Source of the DNA: Petrosia ficiformis
Lineage: Eukaryota > Porifera > Demospongiae > Haplosclerida > Petrosiidae
Length of the DNA stretch: 64,000 bases
Assembly (NCBI GenBank): GCA_947044365.1
Contig: OX345636.1
Span: 32,252,712 to 32,316,711 of the forward strand
Direction: 5' to 3'
The notes below the pieces were generated by a model. It was not told the DNA's origin. It worked only from the letters and a program-made list of their open reading frames with translations, and made no database searches. Positions 1 to 12,300 of the stretch are shown one piece after another; position 1 is the stretch's first letter; each line of letters begins with the position of its first letter. Both the position numbers and the translations under genes were made by a program.

Positions 1-62
1 CTATCACTTTATTAAAGTGTATCCCATATATTGTAGTATGTAAACTTAATAAAGTCAGGTAC
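1..62. mobile_element. Right half of the 13981-type MITE
   Basis: Bases 1-62 match 14161-14223, including the right terminal repeat (GTATGTAAACTTAATAAAGT) with small changes. The left half lies outside the window. Confidence 0.65.
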
Positions 63-350
63 TTTACATGTACACAGACATATGTATACAATGTACTTAC
101 ATACACATACACACATGTACTCACAAACATGTATGCCACACATATGTTTACACATGTGACACACACACTTGCATAGTCATATATACACACACACACATGT
201 AATCTCATGCACGTACATTTTCACACATGTGCAATAATACTCACAGTCATTTATACACACACACACACACAGACATGTACACACACACACACACACACAC
301 GCACAGTGTACAATAACACACATATACTCACTCGTGTATATATAAACACA
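63..350. repeat. CA-rich microsatellite tract
   Basis: Imperfect (AC)n and ACATAC arrays following the MITE in copy A. The equivalent tract in copy B is at 14224-14470. The apparent Cys/Val and His/Thr reading frames in it are simple-repeat artefacts. Confidence 0.85.
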
Positions 351-538
351 AACGGTCATGCTAAGACTTACTGCAATGATTGAAGTGTGTTAATCCAAAG
401 AAGATATTTATTACATTCCAATTATAGCTTGTAGTGATCATATGTCATGTGATTATTACAGGTTGTCATTAATATTCATTTAAGTGATATGGTCCCTAAA
501 TAGATAAACAGTATATCACAATAATGAATAGTTTACAT

Positions 539-963
539 AGGTGTAGAAGACGGTCCGGCCGGACCAATATTTCCGATCCAAAATTGAAATTTAATCATAA
601 GAAAATTATAAAAATTGACAAAACATTTTGAAATTACGTAACCACACCTCCAATAAAATGGCACATCACAATCTTAGTAGAAAGTATGCAGAATCTTGGT
701 GACAAAATTCAACCCTGAGATTTTCAGTATCCAAAGAGTCAAAAATTGTTTCTCAAGCATGATACTCATAGAGTCTGAGAGAGAACAGATTCTCTCTGTG
801 TTAGAGATGACTAAATCGCTGACTCAAAATTAATAATGCCAGCAATATAAATAATTAATTTTGCCCACACCTTTCATGAATAAATAATGACCGAAAAAAT
901 TTCCCACGCCCTCGGTGCGCCATTTTTTAGCCTGACCAATAAACATTCCAGTCTACACCACTG
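539..963. mobile_element. hAT-type MITE (copy A)
   Basis: A 425-bp element whose left end (AGGTGTAGAAGACGG) and right end (CAGTCTACACCACTG) are imperfect inverted repeats of the hAT type (CAGTGGYGTAGA). It is flanked by an 8-bp target duplication GTTTACAT/GTTTATAT with one mismatch. It carries no intact gene. An unusually GC-rich palindrome, GGTCCGGCCGGACC, lies near the left end. Confidence 0.65.
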
Positions 964-1382
964 GTTTATATTAATATACTCTCAATAGTAAACATATTTA
1001 TATCAATTTCATGATATTATAAGCATCATGATGAATATGATATATGTATACTTACACAAGTGATAATATAATATCATTAATTTGTGTATTGTTTATATTT
1101 CATATCATATAAAACACAATAGTAATAACTATATAATTATAAATTATTATATGAATGGATGGATAGATATGGACCTAGTTCCTTGAGAAATATTGAGTTT
1201 ATGTAAACCTTTAGATTCTCTTAAGTGATTAATTAATATATTTTATAATATTACAATTTCAGTTTCATCTTTGTCATTGGTATGTAATTATAGGTGTATA
1301 TATTTGTTGTATCTAAAGTATGTGTAGCTTTTCAATGCTCATGTAGTAATGAAATCATTTCATACTCTTTTATATTCTGTAG

Positions 1383-1481
1383 TATGGAATCAATGCTATT
1401 TACTGGGCTGCTAGTAATGGTTGCAGTGAGACTATAGACATGCTTATAAAAAGTGGAGTAAAACCAGATGCTACAGATGAG
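1383..1481 (+). CDS. Ankyrin-repeat exon, copy A
   Basis: A 99-bp phase-0 exon bounded by TCTGTAG and GTAAGT that encodes exactly one 33-residue ankyrin repeat ([13 protein letters not shown]... then [13 protein letters not shown]). Being symmetric, it can be duplicated or skipped without a frame change. It is the counterpart of the exon at 15509-15607 in the second copy of the duplicated segment. The canonical TALHxAA and GHxE positions are altered (AIYWAA, GCSE), so the repeat is divergent but has no stop. Inclusion in mRNA is inferred from intact splice signals. Confidence 0.75.
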
Positions 1482-4400
1482 GTAAGTTTATTAATTTTGT
1501 GTAAAATTAATTATGAAAATGTTGTTTTTATTTTGTATTAGTTTCATTCATTGTTTAATTCACTTCATATAAGTATAGTATTGTAGATATATTACCCTAT
1601 CTAATACTTATAATAATACTTATATCTAAGGGTAAAGTATTTATTATTTTCAAGGTAGTTCCATTTCATATAAATCCATAATACAGTATATTATAGTGTG
1701 TAACATGTTTAGAATATACTTACTATTTTATGGTAAAGAAGACCTAATAAGAAAGAATACTTCATTAGTAGACGGAAAGTAGTAAGACAAGTGTTAATGG
1801 ACAGCACACATAAATTAGTGATTTTCTCAGTTTGATGACTTATAAACTACGAGAGTCGTCGGGACGGGACCCTCGCCTACATGGCAAAGTAACACAAAGC
1901 ACTACAATTTTTTTCAAAATATAGTGAAGTTTGTGAATGAAACAAGCAAAACTTTTGTTACATGGAATAGAAATATAAATTTATGGGCATTAATTAAAAC
2001 TGTTATAACTTTATATCCTAAAAGACAAAATAAGGATATCAACGAAAGAAATGTATAATTTGTATATAATTATACCTTACATCTAATTCTTAAACAATGA
2101 AGAAGTTCTCAAGTCTACCTCTAAAGTCTCTGTGCGAAAACGTATTGAATCACCTCTACCACGTGTTTAGTACATGACGCATGCACGCACATACCTGTAG
2201 GCTGAGCTAGGTAGCTTCTTTCTTGCATCAATGGTGGTGTAGTAGCAACCATTACCTCGATTGTTTTTGGTTTGAAGTGTTTCTTGGCTAGCGACAGCCG
2301 TGAAACAGGATCACTTGTGTTTTGTGTGTCCATATTTACTCTCGTTATCGCCCTCGTTTCATCTTAAAGTTGTGAAACTGTAACTGTGAATTATAAAAAT
2401 TGTCAAAACTTTAGAACCAAAAGGTTTTAGAAGAGTTCCTACGTTATTTTTTTCCTTGTATAATTTGAAGTCTACCAGTACCCCGTTTGAATTGTCAATG
2501 TTTTTATTTTTCCAGAAAAAGTGCTAACACACAGACAGACAGACAGACACACAGACAAACAATTACTGTACCCTGCCGCCTACGCTACGCGGCGAGGGTA
2601 ATAACATTATTCAGACTAGCACAAACTTTGTTTCTTTTCATTGTATGAATTTCCATACTAGCTTTACAAATAGATTTCTATTGGATTTAGAAATGTCTAA
2701 TTGACCAATCAGATTGGAGCATGTTTTGTAAACTATAATCTTTTATTCAATGTTAGATATAATGTTTAATTGTGTGTTTGAATAATAATAAAGTCTATTG
2801 TATTTAGTTTATGAATTGTTCATATTAGTGTATCATATCAAACATGATACTGATGATATCATATAATACCTGTGGTAATTATATTTTGTATCTATGGTAC
2901 TGAGTGATCTTTTATTAGCTTTTATAAGTCCATTGATACAAACACTATTAATAATATGATATATCAGTTGTAAAATATATGCTTTTCATATCTAGAGTAG
3001 ATTTGATAATGATGTTGTCTCTATGATGAGCAATCCTGTTTATATTAGATAATTTCAGAACTCTTCTTTCATGAATAGTATGTCGAATATCAAAAATTGA
3101 TTTATAGTTTATTGTAATTAGGTATTTAGTACTCTTGAGAAAACGTGAAAGCACTCTTCCAGTATATTGCCTAAATTGCAACATGAAACCACATCATAAA
3201 TACATGTATTAATTTCTTTAATATACACAATAAACAATGTTTAACAGATTTATTGTATGATATTTTATAAATGTGTATTGTGTAATTATCATACAGTACA
3301 CATGTACTGATACTAGAAATAAATTCATTTGATTCACTTAATGATCATAATAGGAAACAATAGATTACCACCAATTATCTTACCTCACTAGTAAGGGATT
3401 ATATATGCAATAGCAATAATTAAATTCCAATAGTTTTATAAATATGCTCAAACAATGTGTATTTTAACAAACAAAATGTTATAATTACACACTAATATGA
3501 TAGTATAAGGAAACAGACTATGTAGCAGAAGGTCCTGGGTTCAATTCCTAGTCAGATTCCAGTTTTCCTTAGTTTATAATTCTCTCATGCCTGCATATCA
3601 TAAATATTGTAATATTTGTATATCTACAGACATGTAGACTACATTACAAATTTTATAGTATAATTATAATGATGTAAGGATCATGATTAAATATTAATGT
3701 GCATAATAATCATTGTAATTAATTACTAACCAAATCAATTAAATACCTACAAATAAATATATATAATTAATTATCAGGAATGTTGTAATTACATTTGCAA
3801 ATATAATCATTACAACTCAATTACTTTGTGAAATTTCTTGTAATGATTACAATTGCAATTACTAATTGATTTTAGTGGCAAAAATTGTTATTATTACTTT
3901 TAAAATGTAATCAATTACTAACAATTACAAAAACAATTTACAATGTAGAATTCTAGATCATGTGTTCATTAACTTTTTAAAATACAAGGTTCTCAAAGTT
4001 ATTTGGTAGCAAACACTTCATTGAGCATGACATGGTGATAAAATTAACATTTTCAGTAAGCACAACTGACCTGTATGCACATAACACACAAATCAATTAC
4101 AATTACAATATTTAAATTACAATTCCAATTACTTCACCTTAAAATATCTCAATTTCAACTACCATTACAATTACTTGGGGAAACGTAATTAATTGTAATC
4201 AATTACAATTAATAATCACAATTACAACATCCCTGATAATTATGTTGTACTCTAGTCAGTCATATTGATAAATACATGTTTCATTATTCATACAAGTCAT
4301 ATGTACTTATACACTGCAAAAACATAATTGTTAAAATAACTATTTTATTGGTTAGTACAGTTTCAGGAATTTAACAATTAGTCAGTTATTCAGGTTGTTA

Positions 4401-6247
4401 TGGATTCACACATGATAATTCTATAGCTACTTTGTACTGATTATAATCAATTAGTTGAAGCAATATAAGTTTAGGGTGCTGTCTATTCACATTAATTTTC
4501 ATACCAAGAATTTACTTATTTACCATTCAGAGTGATTTTATCTGGCAGTGTTTGGCCAACAAAATGGTTTGGAAACCGGCACAAACATAATTTAATTTAT
4601 TCTAATGTTCATTTTTATGCTTAGTACACATAATGTGATAGTAATATCATGCATGTAGTCATAAACACACTACATTGAAATTAGTGTTGTTTTTGTTATC
4701 TATAACTATAATTAAAACCCCTTACAGTAAGGCCTTTTGACTTTTAGTTAACTAAACTATAACAATAGTACATAACATGATAGTATTTGTAAGACAATGA
4801 TAATTCATTATACATATCATGTATAATGACTTACCATTATTTATAACACTATCATGATTATGTAACTATTGTTCTTCTACTTGTAAAGTTGTACTATTAT
4901 AGTTTGTGTATATAACAAGGTGTTATAATATTGTGTGTATTGATTGATTACTGTACATGTCATGTTGAGTGTATATATGAATGTGTATAATTACACACAT
5001 GTCCTGCTGGAATATAATCATTTTGAGCTTTGTAGTATTGTATTTTATATTTATACTGTTTACTCAACAATGATACCGGCAAAAACATAATTTAATTTGT
5101 TCTAATGTTCATTTTTATGCTTAGTACACATAATGTGATAGTAATATCATGCATGTAGTCATAAACACACTACATTGAAATTAGTGTTGTTTTTGTTAAC
5201 TATAACTATAATTAAAACCCCTTACATATATTTTGTGGCTCATGCCACAAAATATATATAGTTAGAAGCTACTACAAAGAACCCACCAGCCAGCATAACT
5301 TGTAAGCATTGAAAGAATGAGCTATGTGCTTATGTTAACAAAATATATGAGTATGTGTGCAGTGAAAAAATAAAATAATAATAATATTAATAGTTAAAAT
5401 CTTAGTCTACCAGACTGTAGCAAGCCATGAGTTGGGAGATTAAAGAGTCTGAAACTTATAGTTATGTAATGACCGGATAGTGGAGCTCCCCTGATGACCT
5501 GATAAAATATTTATAAATACAAATAAGCCTACCCATGTAGTCAGAGAGTGTATTCCTACATAAGGTAAACATATTACCTTAAAAAGTATGTATATATATA
5601 TTAGACAAAGCTGGGGAAGCAGGGCGCTTCACTCCGCTATTTTCCAAACAACCTGCTATGCAACCTGCTTTAAAAATCAAATTAACTTTAAAAAAGTAAG
5701 TATGTAATAAAATATGTAATAAAATATATTTGCTTAAAATTAATACAAGCATGTAATGAAAAGACAATGTGTGTGTAAATATGTGTGTTTCTGATACATG
5801 TTGATTTATCTGCTTGTGTATTCAGTCATGAGTATGTGTTGAGTGTTTATATGTGTATGTTTTATGTGTTAATGAAAACATAATTACAAGTATTTGTAAT
5901 TATCTTTATAAATCTTTATATCTTTATACGTGTAGAAACTTGTGTATTTAAAAGGTGACAAAATAATTATATTTAATGAGAGCTAGTCATCAACCTTCTG
6001 TTGTAGTTCACAATTAGTCCAGACAATATATCAAACCATAATTATGAGTATGTTTATATTACTACACAAATTACAAAATCAGTTCATAACTAGTCTCAAG
6101 TGTATGAAATGTATCTATTCATCTATCCTCTTCTCTTGACAGTGATGAATATTTGAAATTATTTGTAAAAAAAAAAAAATTACAACTCTTTGGAGTGATG
6201 GAAGTAGTTTGTATTGATCAAAAATAAATACCCTTACACACACACAG

Positions 6248-6304
<57 letters not shown>

Positions 6305-9300
6305 CACACACAGTCACACACACACACACACACACACACAGGCACACACACACACACACACACAACAGGGATGGGTGATAATGACAGAACATGATACAAT
6401 TGTCATAATATATGAAAAATAATTATCATAATAATTATGAAGTCCAATAGTATAGTAGTATCAATATATGTCTTTTCAAACTAGTATTAATAGACAATGT
6501 AATACTGTATACTGTTTACAATTGTAACACACACAAGTAGAGACTACAACATAGTACCAGACACAAATCTACTATATTATTTCATTTTCATGTTTTCCAT
6601 ATAATATTGTTACTATTATATGTTATCTTACCAGAAGTATGTCTAAATGTAAAACTACATATTTGATTTTACCAGTTTAATGGGTGCTTTTTAAACTTGT
6701 GTAATAGGGCGTATTCATTATTAAGGAACGCATTATTAGAAATAACGGTAGAAGGGGCAGCGCATTAATTAGAACGTAATTTTTTATATAGTGGAGCACG
6801 ATGTTCCATGTATGCTGTGTCCCAGGTTGCTCGACTAGATCAAACAGAGTAGAGTTGTCTTTTTTTCAGCCTTCCTTTGAAGGACAAAAAGCTATTGAAG
6901 GAATGGATTCGTCTGATAAGAAGAACAAACGTTCCAATCAATCCACATACTCGCATTTGTAGTAAACACTTTGCCAGAATCAGTAAAACGAGAAAGCCAC
7001 CTAAGTCCCAAGTAGCAACTTCGACTTTTAGGTCCAAGACAGCAGAAGACAGAGATGCTTTGGAAAATACTACTACTAGTATTGATCCAGGCAATGATGT
7101 AGATGAGGATCCTGTGAAACATGCCGGTATACAAGTTGATACATTGAGCCTTCCATTAAATGAATATGTAATGCTGAAAGAAAAGGTGGCTATGTTGGAG
7201 AAACAAGTTAAGCACGATGAAAATTTGTACATGTTCAGATTATCATCCATTGAGGATGATGATGAACAGGTTGCCTTCTATACTGGTTTCTCGTCATACA
7301 GTAAATTGAAAGCCGTATATGACTTTCTTGGACCGTCTGTTGAACAGCTAAAGTACTGCAAAAAGCAGGATGAGGCTGCCTTGCTTGGAATAGATAACAA
7401 ACGACTTTGTAAGCGATCTCTTCCACCCCTTGAAGAATTCTTTATGACACTGGTTCGCCTTCGGTTAGACCTATTGGAACAAGATCTTGCATACAGATTT
7501 AATGTGTCCCAACCAACAGTAAGCCGAATAACTGTTACATGGATAAATTTCCTGTATTTACAATTTAAGGAACTTCCACTGTGGCCTGGCCTCCAAGAGA
7601 ATTGATAAATGCCAATATGCCAAAGCAATTCAAAAAAAGCTATCCAACAACCAGAGTTATAATAGATGCAACAGAAATACAATAGAACAGCCTCATCTTT
7701 CAGAATTGCAGCAAATGATGTTTTCAAACTATAAAAATGATAACACATTTAAAGCTCTTGTAGGAATCTGTTAGAATTAGTTTTCAGAATCTGACTTATA
7801 GACTGAACTCATAGACACAATAACACACTGAACTCATTACAAAAATGAATTACTTATATAGCAAAACTAAAGAAGATTCTGGAAGATTCCAGATTTCAAA
7901 GCACATGTACATCAAAACTAATTAAAAGACAGGTTTTAACAAGTTCTTACAACCAGACTAATTAAACTCAAGTGTTACATAAAGATAAACAATGTACAGT
8001 CAATTTAAAGGTCAAACAGTTTGTAGTGCACATCTAACAGAATCTCCCCTGATGGGATAATAACGTTCGTTTCTTCCTTATTTCCTGGCAGCATATCTGA
8101 CAAAGAACTCACCAGGCAGAGTGGACTATTGAGGTTGTTGGAACCAGGTGACTCGGTAATGGCAGACAGGGGGTTTGACATTGAAGAGGACCTTCTGTTA
8201 ATTGGTAAAACACCTCAACATTCCCTCTTTCTTTCGAGGGAAAAAGCAGTTGTCAGAGAATGAACTAATCCTTACAAGACATATAGCATCCTTGAGAGTT
8301 CATGTCGAAAGAGCCATGGAGAGGATAAAAAAATTTCATATTTTTGACAAGAGCCTATAAGGTAATAATGTTTAGTAATTGGACTAATCTAATTGACTTA
8401 CTTTATTGCACTATATATAAAATACTTGTATTATTATACAGGTAATCATAGAAGGAAAAGAGATATCAGTCTGCAAAGTTGCACTTGCACATTTACATGG
8501 AGTAACGAAAAGTCGCATTGAAAGAATTGCTTCAACCTATAGATGTCAAGTTTCTGCACCTATTGACGGTAGAGGACGCCATAAAAATAGACCACATGCA
8601 ATCACTGATACAATATTGCATCAAATTGACGAGCATATCTGCTCATTTCCTGCAAGGGAAAAAAACTACTCCAGAAGTGATAATCATCATAAGGTTTACC
8701 TTTCTCCTGAATTATCTATAGCCAAGATGCATGAAATGTACTTAGAAGTCCACGAGCAATCTGTGTTTGATGAAATTTCAGAACCCGTTTTAACACGCAT
8801 CACAACATATCATTTGGACGTCCTCGATCGGATACTTGTACAGTATGTGATGAACTGGAAATGAAAATTAAATCAGCTGGACCAGATGAGAGGCAGTCAC
8901 TACAAGTGCAGCGAGAGCTCCATCTACGAAAGGCTGATAGATTTTACAAATCTTTACAGGCAGATACTCAAGATTCAAAATCTTCTGCCAGTGTTTGTAC
9001 TCTAGCTTTTGACTTTGAGCAGAATCTACCATTACCCCACTTGCCTGTTGGCGAGATCTTTTATTTACAACAACTCTGGGTTTATGCATTCGGTGTGCAT
9101 TGCTGTCGTGATGATTCAGCTTCAATCTTTTGTTGGGATGAGACAGTTGCTAAAAAGGGTGCAAATGAGGTAATATCTTGCCTTGATTACTACTTCAATA
9201 AAACTCTCCCTGATGAAGTAGACACACTGAATCTGTACTCTGATGGTTGGGGGGGGGGGGGGGGGGGGCAGAATAAAAATCGATTTGTCATTATGTATCT

Positions 9301-12300
9301 ATATTCACTAGTTAAGTTAGGTCGTTTTAAAAAGATAAAGCATGTTTCCCAATAAGAGGACACTCTTTTCTACCTTGTGATAGAGATTTTGGTATTATAT
9401 ATAGAGCAGAAAAAACGAAAAAAAGAGCATGTATATGTACCCAAGGAATGGATGACCCTCATAGAAACTGCTTGGAAAAGAAAGCCTTTCGATGTTGTTG
9501 GAGCAGACCAATCAATCTTCCATAACTATCAAGAACACCTGTCACCGTTGTTTAAAAGTAACTGTAACGAACTTCATATCAGAGACATTCATATTCTTGA
9601 ATATTCTCACCATCACATCAATGAAGTTTGGGGTAGGGATGGGAGATTATGAAAATATGAGTCAACGATTATTGTCTGTGCAAGTATCACGGTTATTGCG
9701 ATTATTGGCTACCTTACATATGTATGTAGATTTCATTCAACAATCAAATTGATACCTTTTATTTGTTGAGTAAACAGTGTTGAAAAACTGATTTAGATGT
9801 GATAGTACTGAAAACCTGAAGTCATGGCACAATAATCATTATTTTGGTGACCACGATATGGCAATATTTAGACGATATGATTATCACAGGAAATTTTAAT
9901 CACGATTATCACGATAATCAAAATATTGCCCATTCCTAGTTTGGGGTAAATACTCCTTCTCCGAAATGGAAGAATGGACAAAGTTTTCTTTCCAAAAACC
10001 TAGATCCTCTATCTCCCTTCCAACTGTTCCTGCATACACATCTTTATTACCTATTAAAAAAACTAAACTAGACGACTTAAAGCGGATTATTCACAAATAT
10101 GTTCCAACGCAGCATCATCCTTTCTATGATGCACTCACTTCCTCTGTGACTGATGATGATTAACCATGATAAATATTGTGCATGCATGTCTACTATTATT
10201 AGTGTATCTTATTTTAACTATTTTTAATATGTATGGATGATAAATAACAATGAAATCAATCTTCACTCTAATAAATTCAGCGATGAACTTTAAAGCTGTG
10301 TTTCTCAAAATGATAAAAATTGGACTTACCTGGTTATTCCACTGGACCCTTCATATTATTGTTAGATAGTGTATATACCGGATATACTATCTGCTGGTTT
10401 TTGGTGGGTTATATCCCTCAGTCCTAAGGGCTCACGTTATATATCCACATAAAACTCTTCCACATCATATAATATATCAGGTTGTTCTTTGTCATTGAAT
10501 ATTTCAGTAATACAAACACGTTCCAAATTTTCGCGTTAGTTTGGAATTTGCTTCAGCAAAACTTTCCGTGATTTTATTTTTCCCTAATAAAATTTTAGTA
10601 CATGACACCCATCCATGTAGACCACGCTCTACACAAGTGTGAGAAAATCTGTGATTGAGAGATAGAGAATGACTACTTACTTCACAGTAGAAGCGATGGT
10701 TAGAGGCTACCATATATACTGTACAAAGAGATTTGGGAAAGCTCAGTTGGAGAACAACTGATATGTGAAATCGAAGAAACCAATAGACATGATTCTCATG
10801 CTGTAGCTGTAGTTAAATCTAGAACAGTTGTTGGCCATGTACCTCGAAAGATATCTTTGATCTGCACTCTGTTTTTGCGCCGGACTGGATCTTCTATATG
10901 CTGTGAAGTTACCACAAGCAGGTCTGGAGCTTCCCTGCAAATTGCACTTCAAAGGAACTTCTGAGACCTGTAGACAATCTGCTGCAAAGGCAGAAAAGTT
11001 GATTAGACACATCTTACCAGAAGCAACAAGAAGAAATGAGGATTTGGCAGTAATTATAACACAGGAAGAGCCTCCAACTAAAAAGCCTAAGATTGATGAT
11101 ATCATTGAAAGTCAGGAAAGGGCTCTAATCTGGGTGAAACTGGACACAACACCAATAACTCTTTCGTATAACGAAAAAGAAACTATAGTGAATGATGAAA
11201 TGTTGTCAGACATACACATAAACTTTGCACAAAGGTTTTTGAGGCAACAGTTTGGACCTGAGAATGGCTTCTACTCAACCTTATTACAGACAACCTGTAG
11301 TAATCATCCAAACCTTCAGATTGTACACGACCGTGGAAATCACTGGTTAGTGGCTTCTACAATATTTTCGGAGAAGGATGAAGTAATAATTGTGTATGAC
11401 TCTGTGTATAGTTCTCTTGATGCCAATACAGTCACCATCCTTAAAAACCTGTTTGGGGCACTGTCATCCTTTCAAGTTGCCAACACTCACAAGCAGACTG
11501 GAGGAAAAGATTGTAGTCTTTTTGCGATTGCCACATCCACTTTACTAGCCTGCAACTTTGATCCTGTTAAAGTTACTTTTGTTCAACAGAGTATGAGACC
11601 ACACCTTGTGAACTGTTTTGAAGAAGGAAAAATTACCACATTCCCTATGGTACTACTGTAATAATAGATGAACATTATAACACAGGAACCGATTAATGAT
11701 ATTTGAAAATTATTATCTTATTATACTCAATAACACAAAACTTAATATATTAATATATTAGTTGTATCTTGGTTGAATATTATGTAAGCTCTTTTAAGAA
11801 TTCAGGATTCCTGTTATTTCTGCAGCCTTGAACCCATTTTTAATGATGGAGTTGTTTGTTTTCAAGTAATCAAACAATTCTATGAGCCATTTTACTCCTA
11901 ACGATTTCATTGTAGAGAGTTTAAAATTGATGGCAACTTGACTGTCATTCTTAGACAATTTTTCCATGACTTGAGTTGAGTACCATTCCATAAACTTCTG
12001 TCATAAGAAATCCTTCACTGCTTTATTGACACTCAAATCCATGGGCTGTAACCTGTCTGTACAATTTGCCGGAATTTTAACTACAAGGATACGATTCTTC
12101 TCAAGCATTTCATATATTGCGTCGGTGGTTTGTCCCTTGAAAACATCAAAAATTGCAAGGGCAGGATGATCATCTTGGAGATTTAACTCCTTCCGTTTTT
12201 GACGTACATATGGGAAAATAATTAATTCTAGATACTCTTTCATCTTTAGTTCATTAGACCAGTGATTACTAGTACAAGTGACATGCCAATCTGATGGTAT

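Larger units (their letters stand above)
1..6707. repeat. Copy A of a large direct duplication in gene 1
   Basis: Bases 1-6707 match 14160-22341 in order and orientation at very high identity, carrying the same MITEs, simple repeats and one ankyrin exon. The copy starts at or before the window edge. Relative to copy B it lacks about 1.7 kb (B positions 19202-20920), which is replaced by a 151-bp filler, and it ends abruptly where transposon sequence begins at 6708. Confidence 0.92.
8442..10163 (+). pseudogene. DUF7869-like transposon-associated protein, broken
   Basis: From an acceptor-like TTATACAG at 8441 the frame reads [20 protein letters not shown], then [20 protein letters not shown], then [20 protein letters not shown] after a frameshift/deletion near 8800. 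It continues through [20 protein letters not shown] to the motif SDGW-polyGly-QNKN at 9240-9280. Further frameshifts occur near 9345 and 9430, and a MITE splits the last part (9635-9939), after which the frame resumes to TAA at 10163. The SDGCGGQNKN-type motif and Cys pair match a widespread invertebrate family often labelled DUF7869 and probably transposon-borne (from memory, not searched). It is decayed. The relation to the upstream DDE gene is unclear; it may be a second inserted element. Confidence 0.65.

Noticed and set aside
177..359. Cys/Val-rich minus-strand reading frame
   Set aside because: Pure translation of a CA/TG microsatellite. The same applies to frames at 6115-6297, 13259-13943, 14125-14501 and 20401-20673.
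6877..7605. A complete gene of 242 codons
   Set aside because: It starts at a non-ATG inside a THAP domain whose first half is in another frame at 6801; it is only part of a broken transposase.
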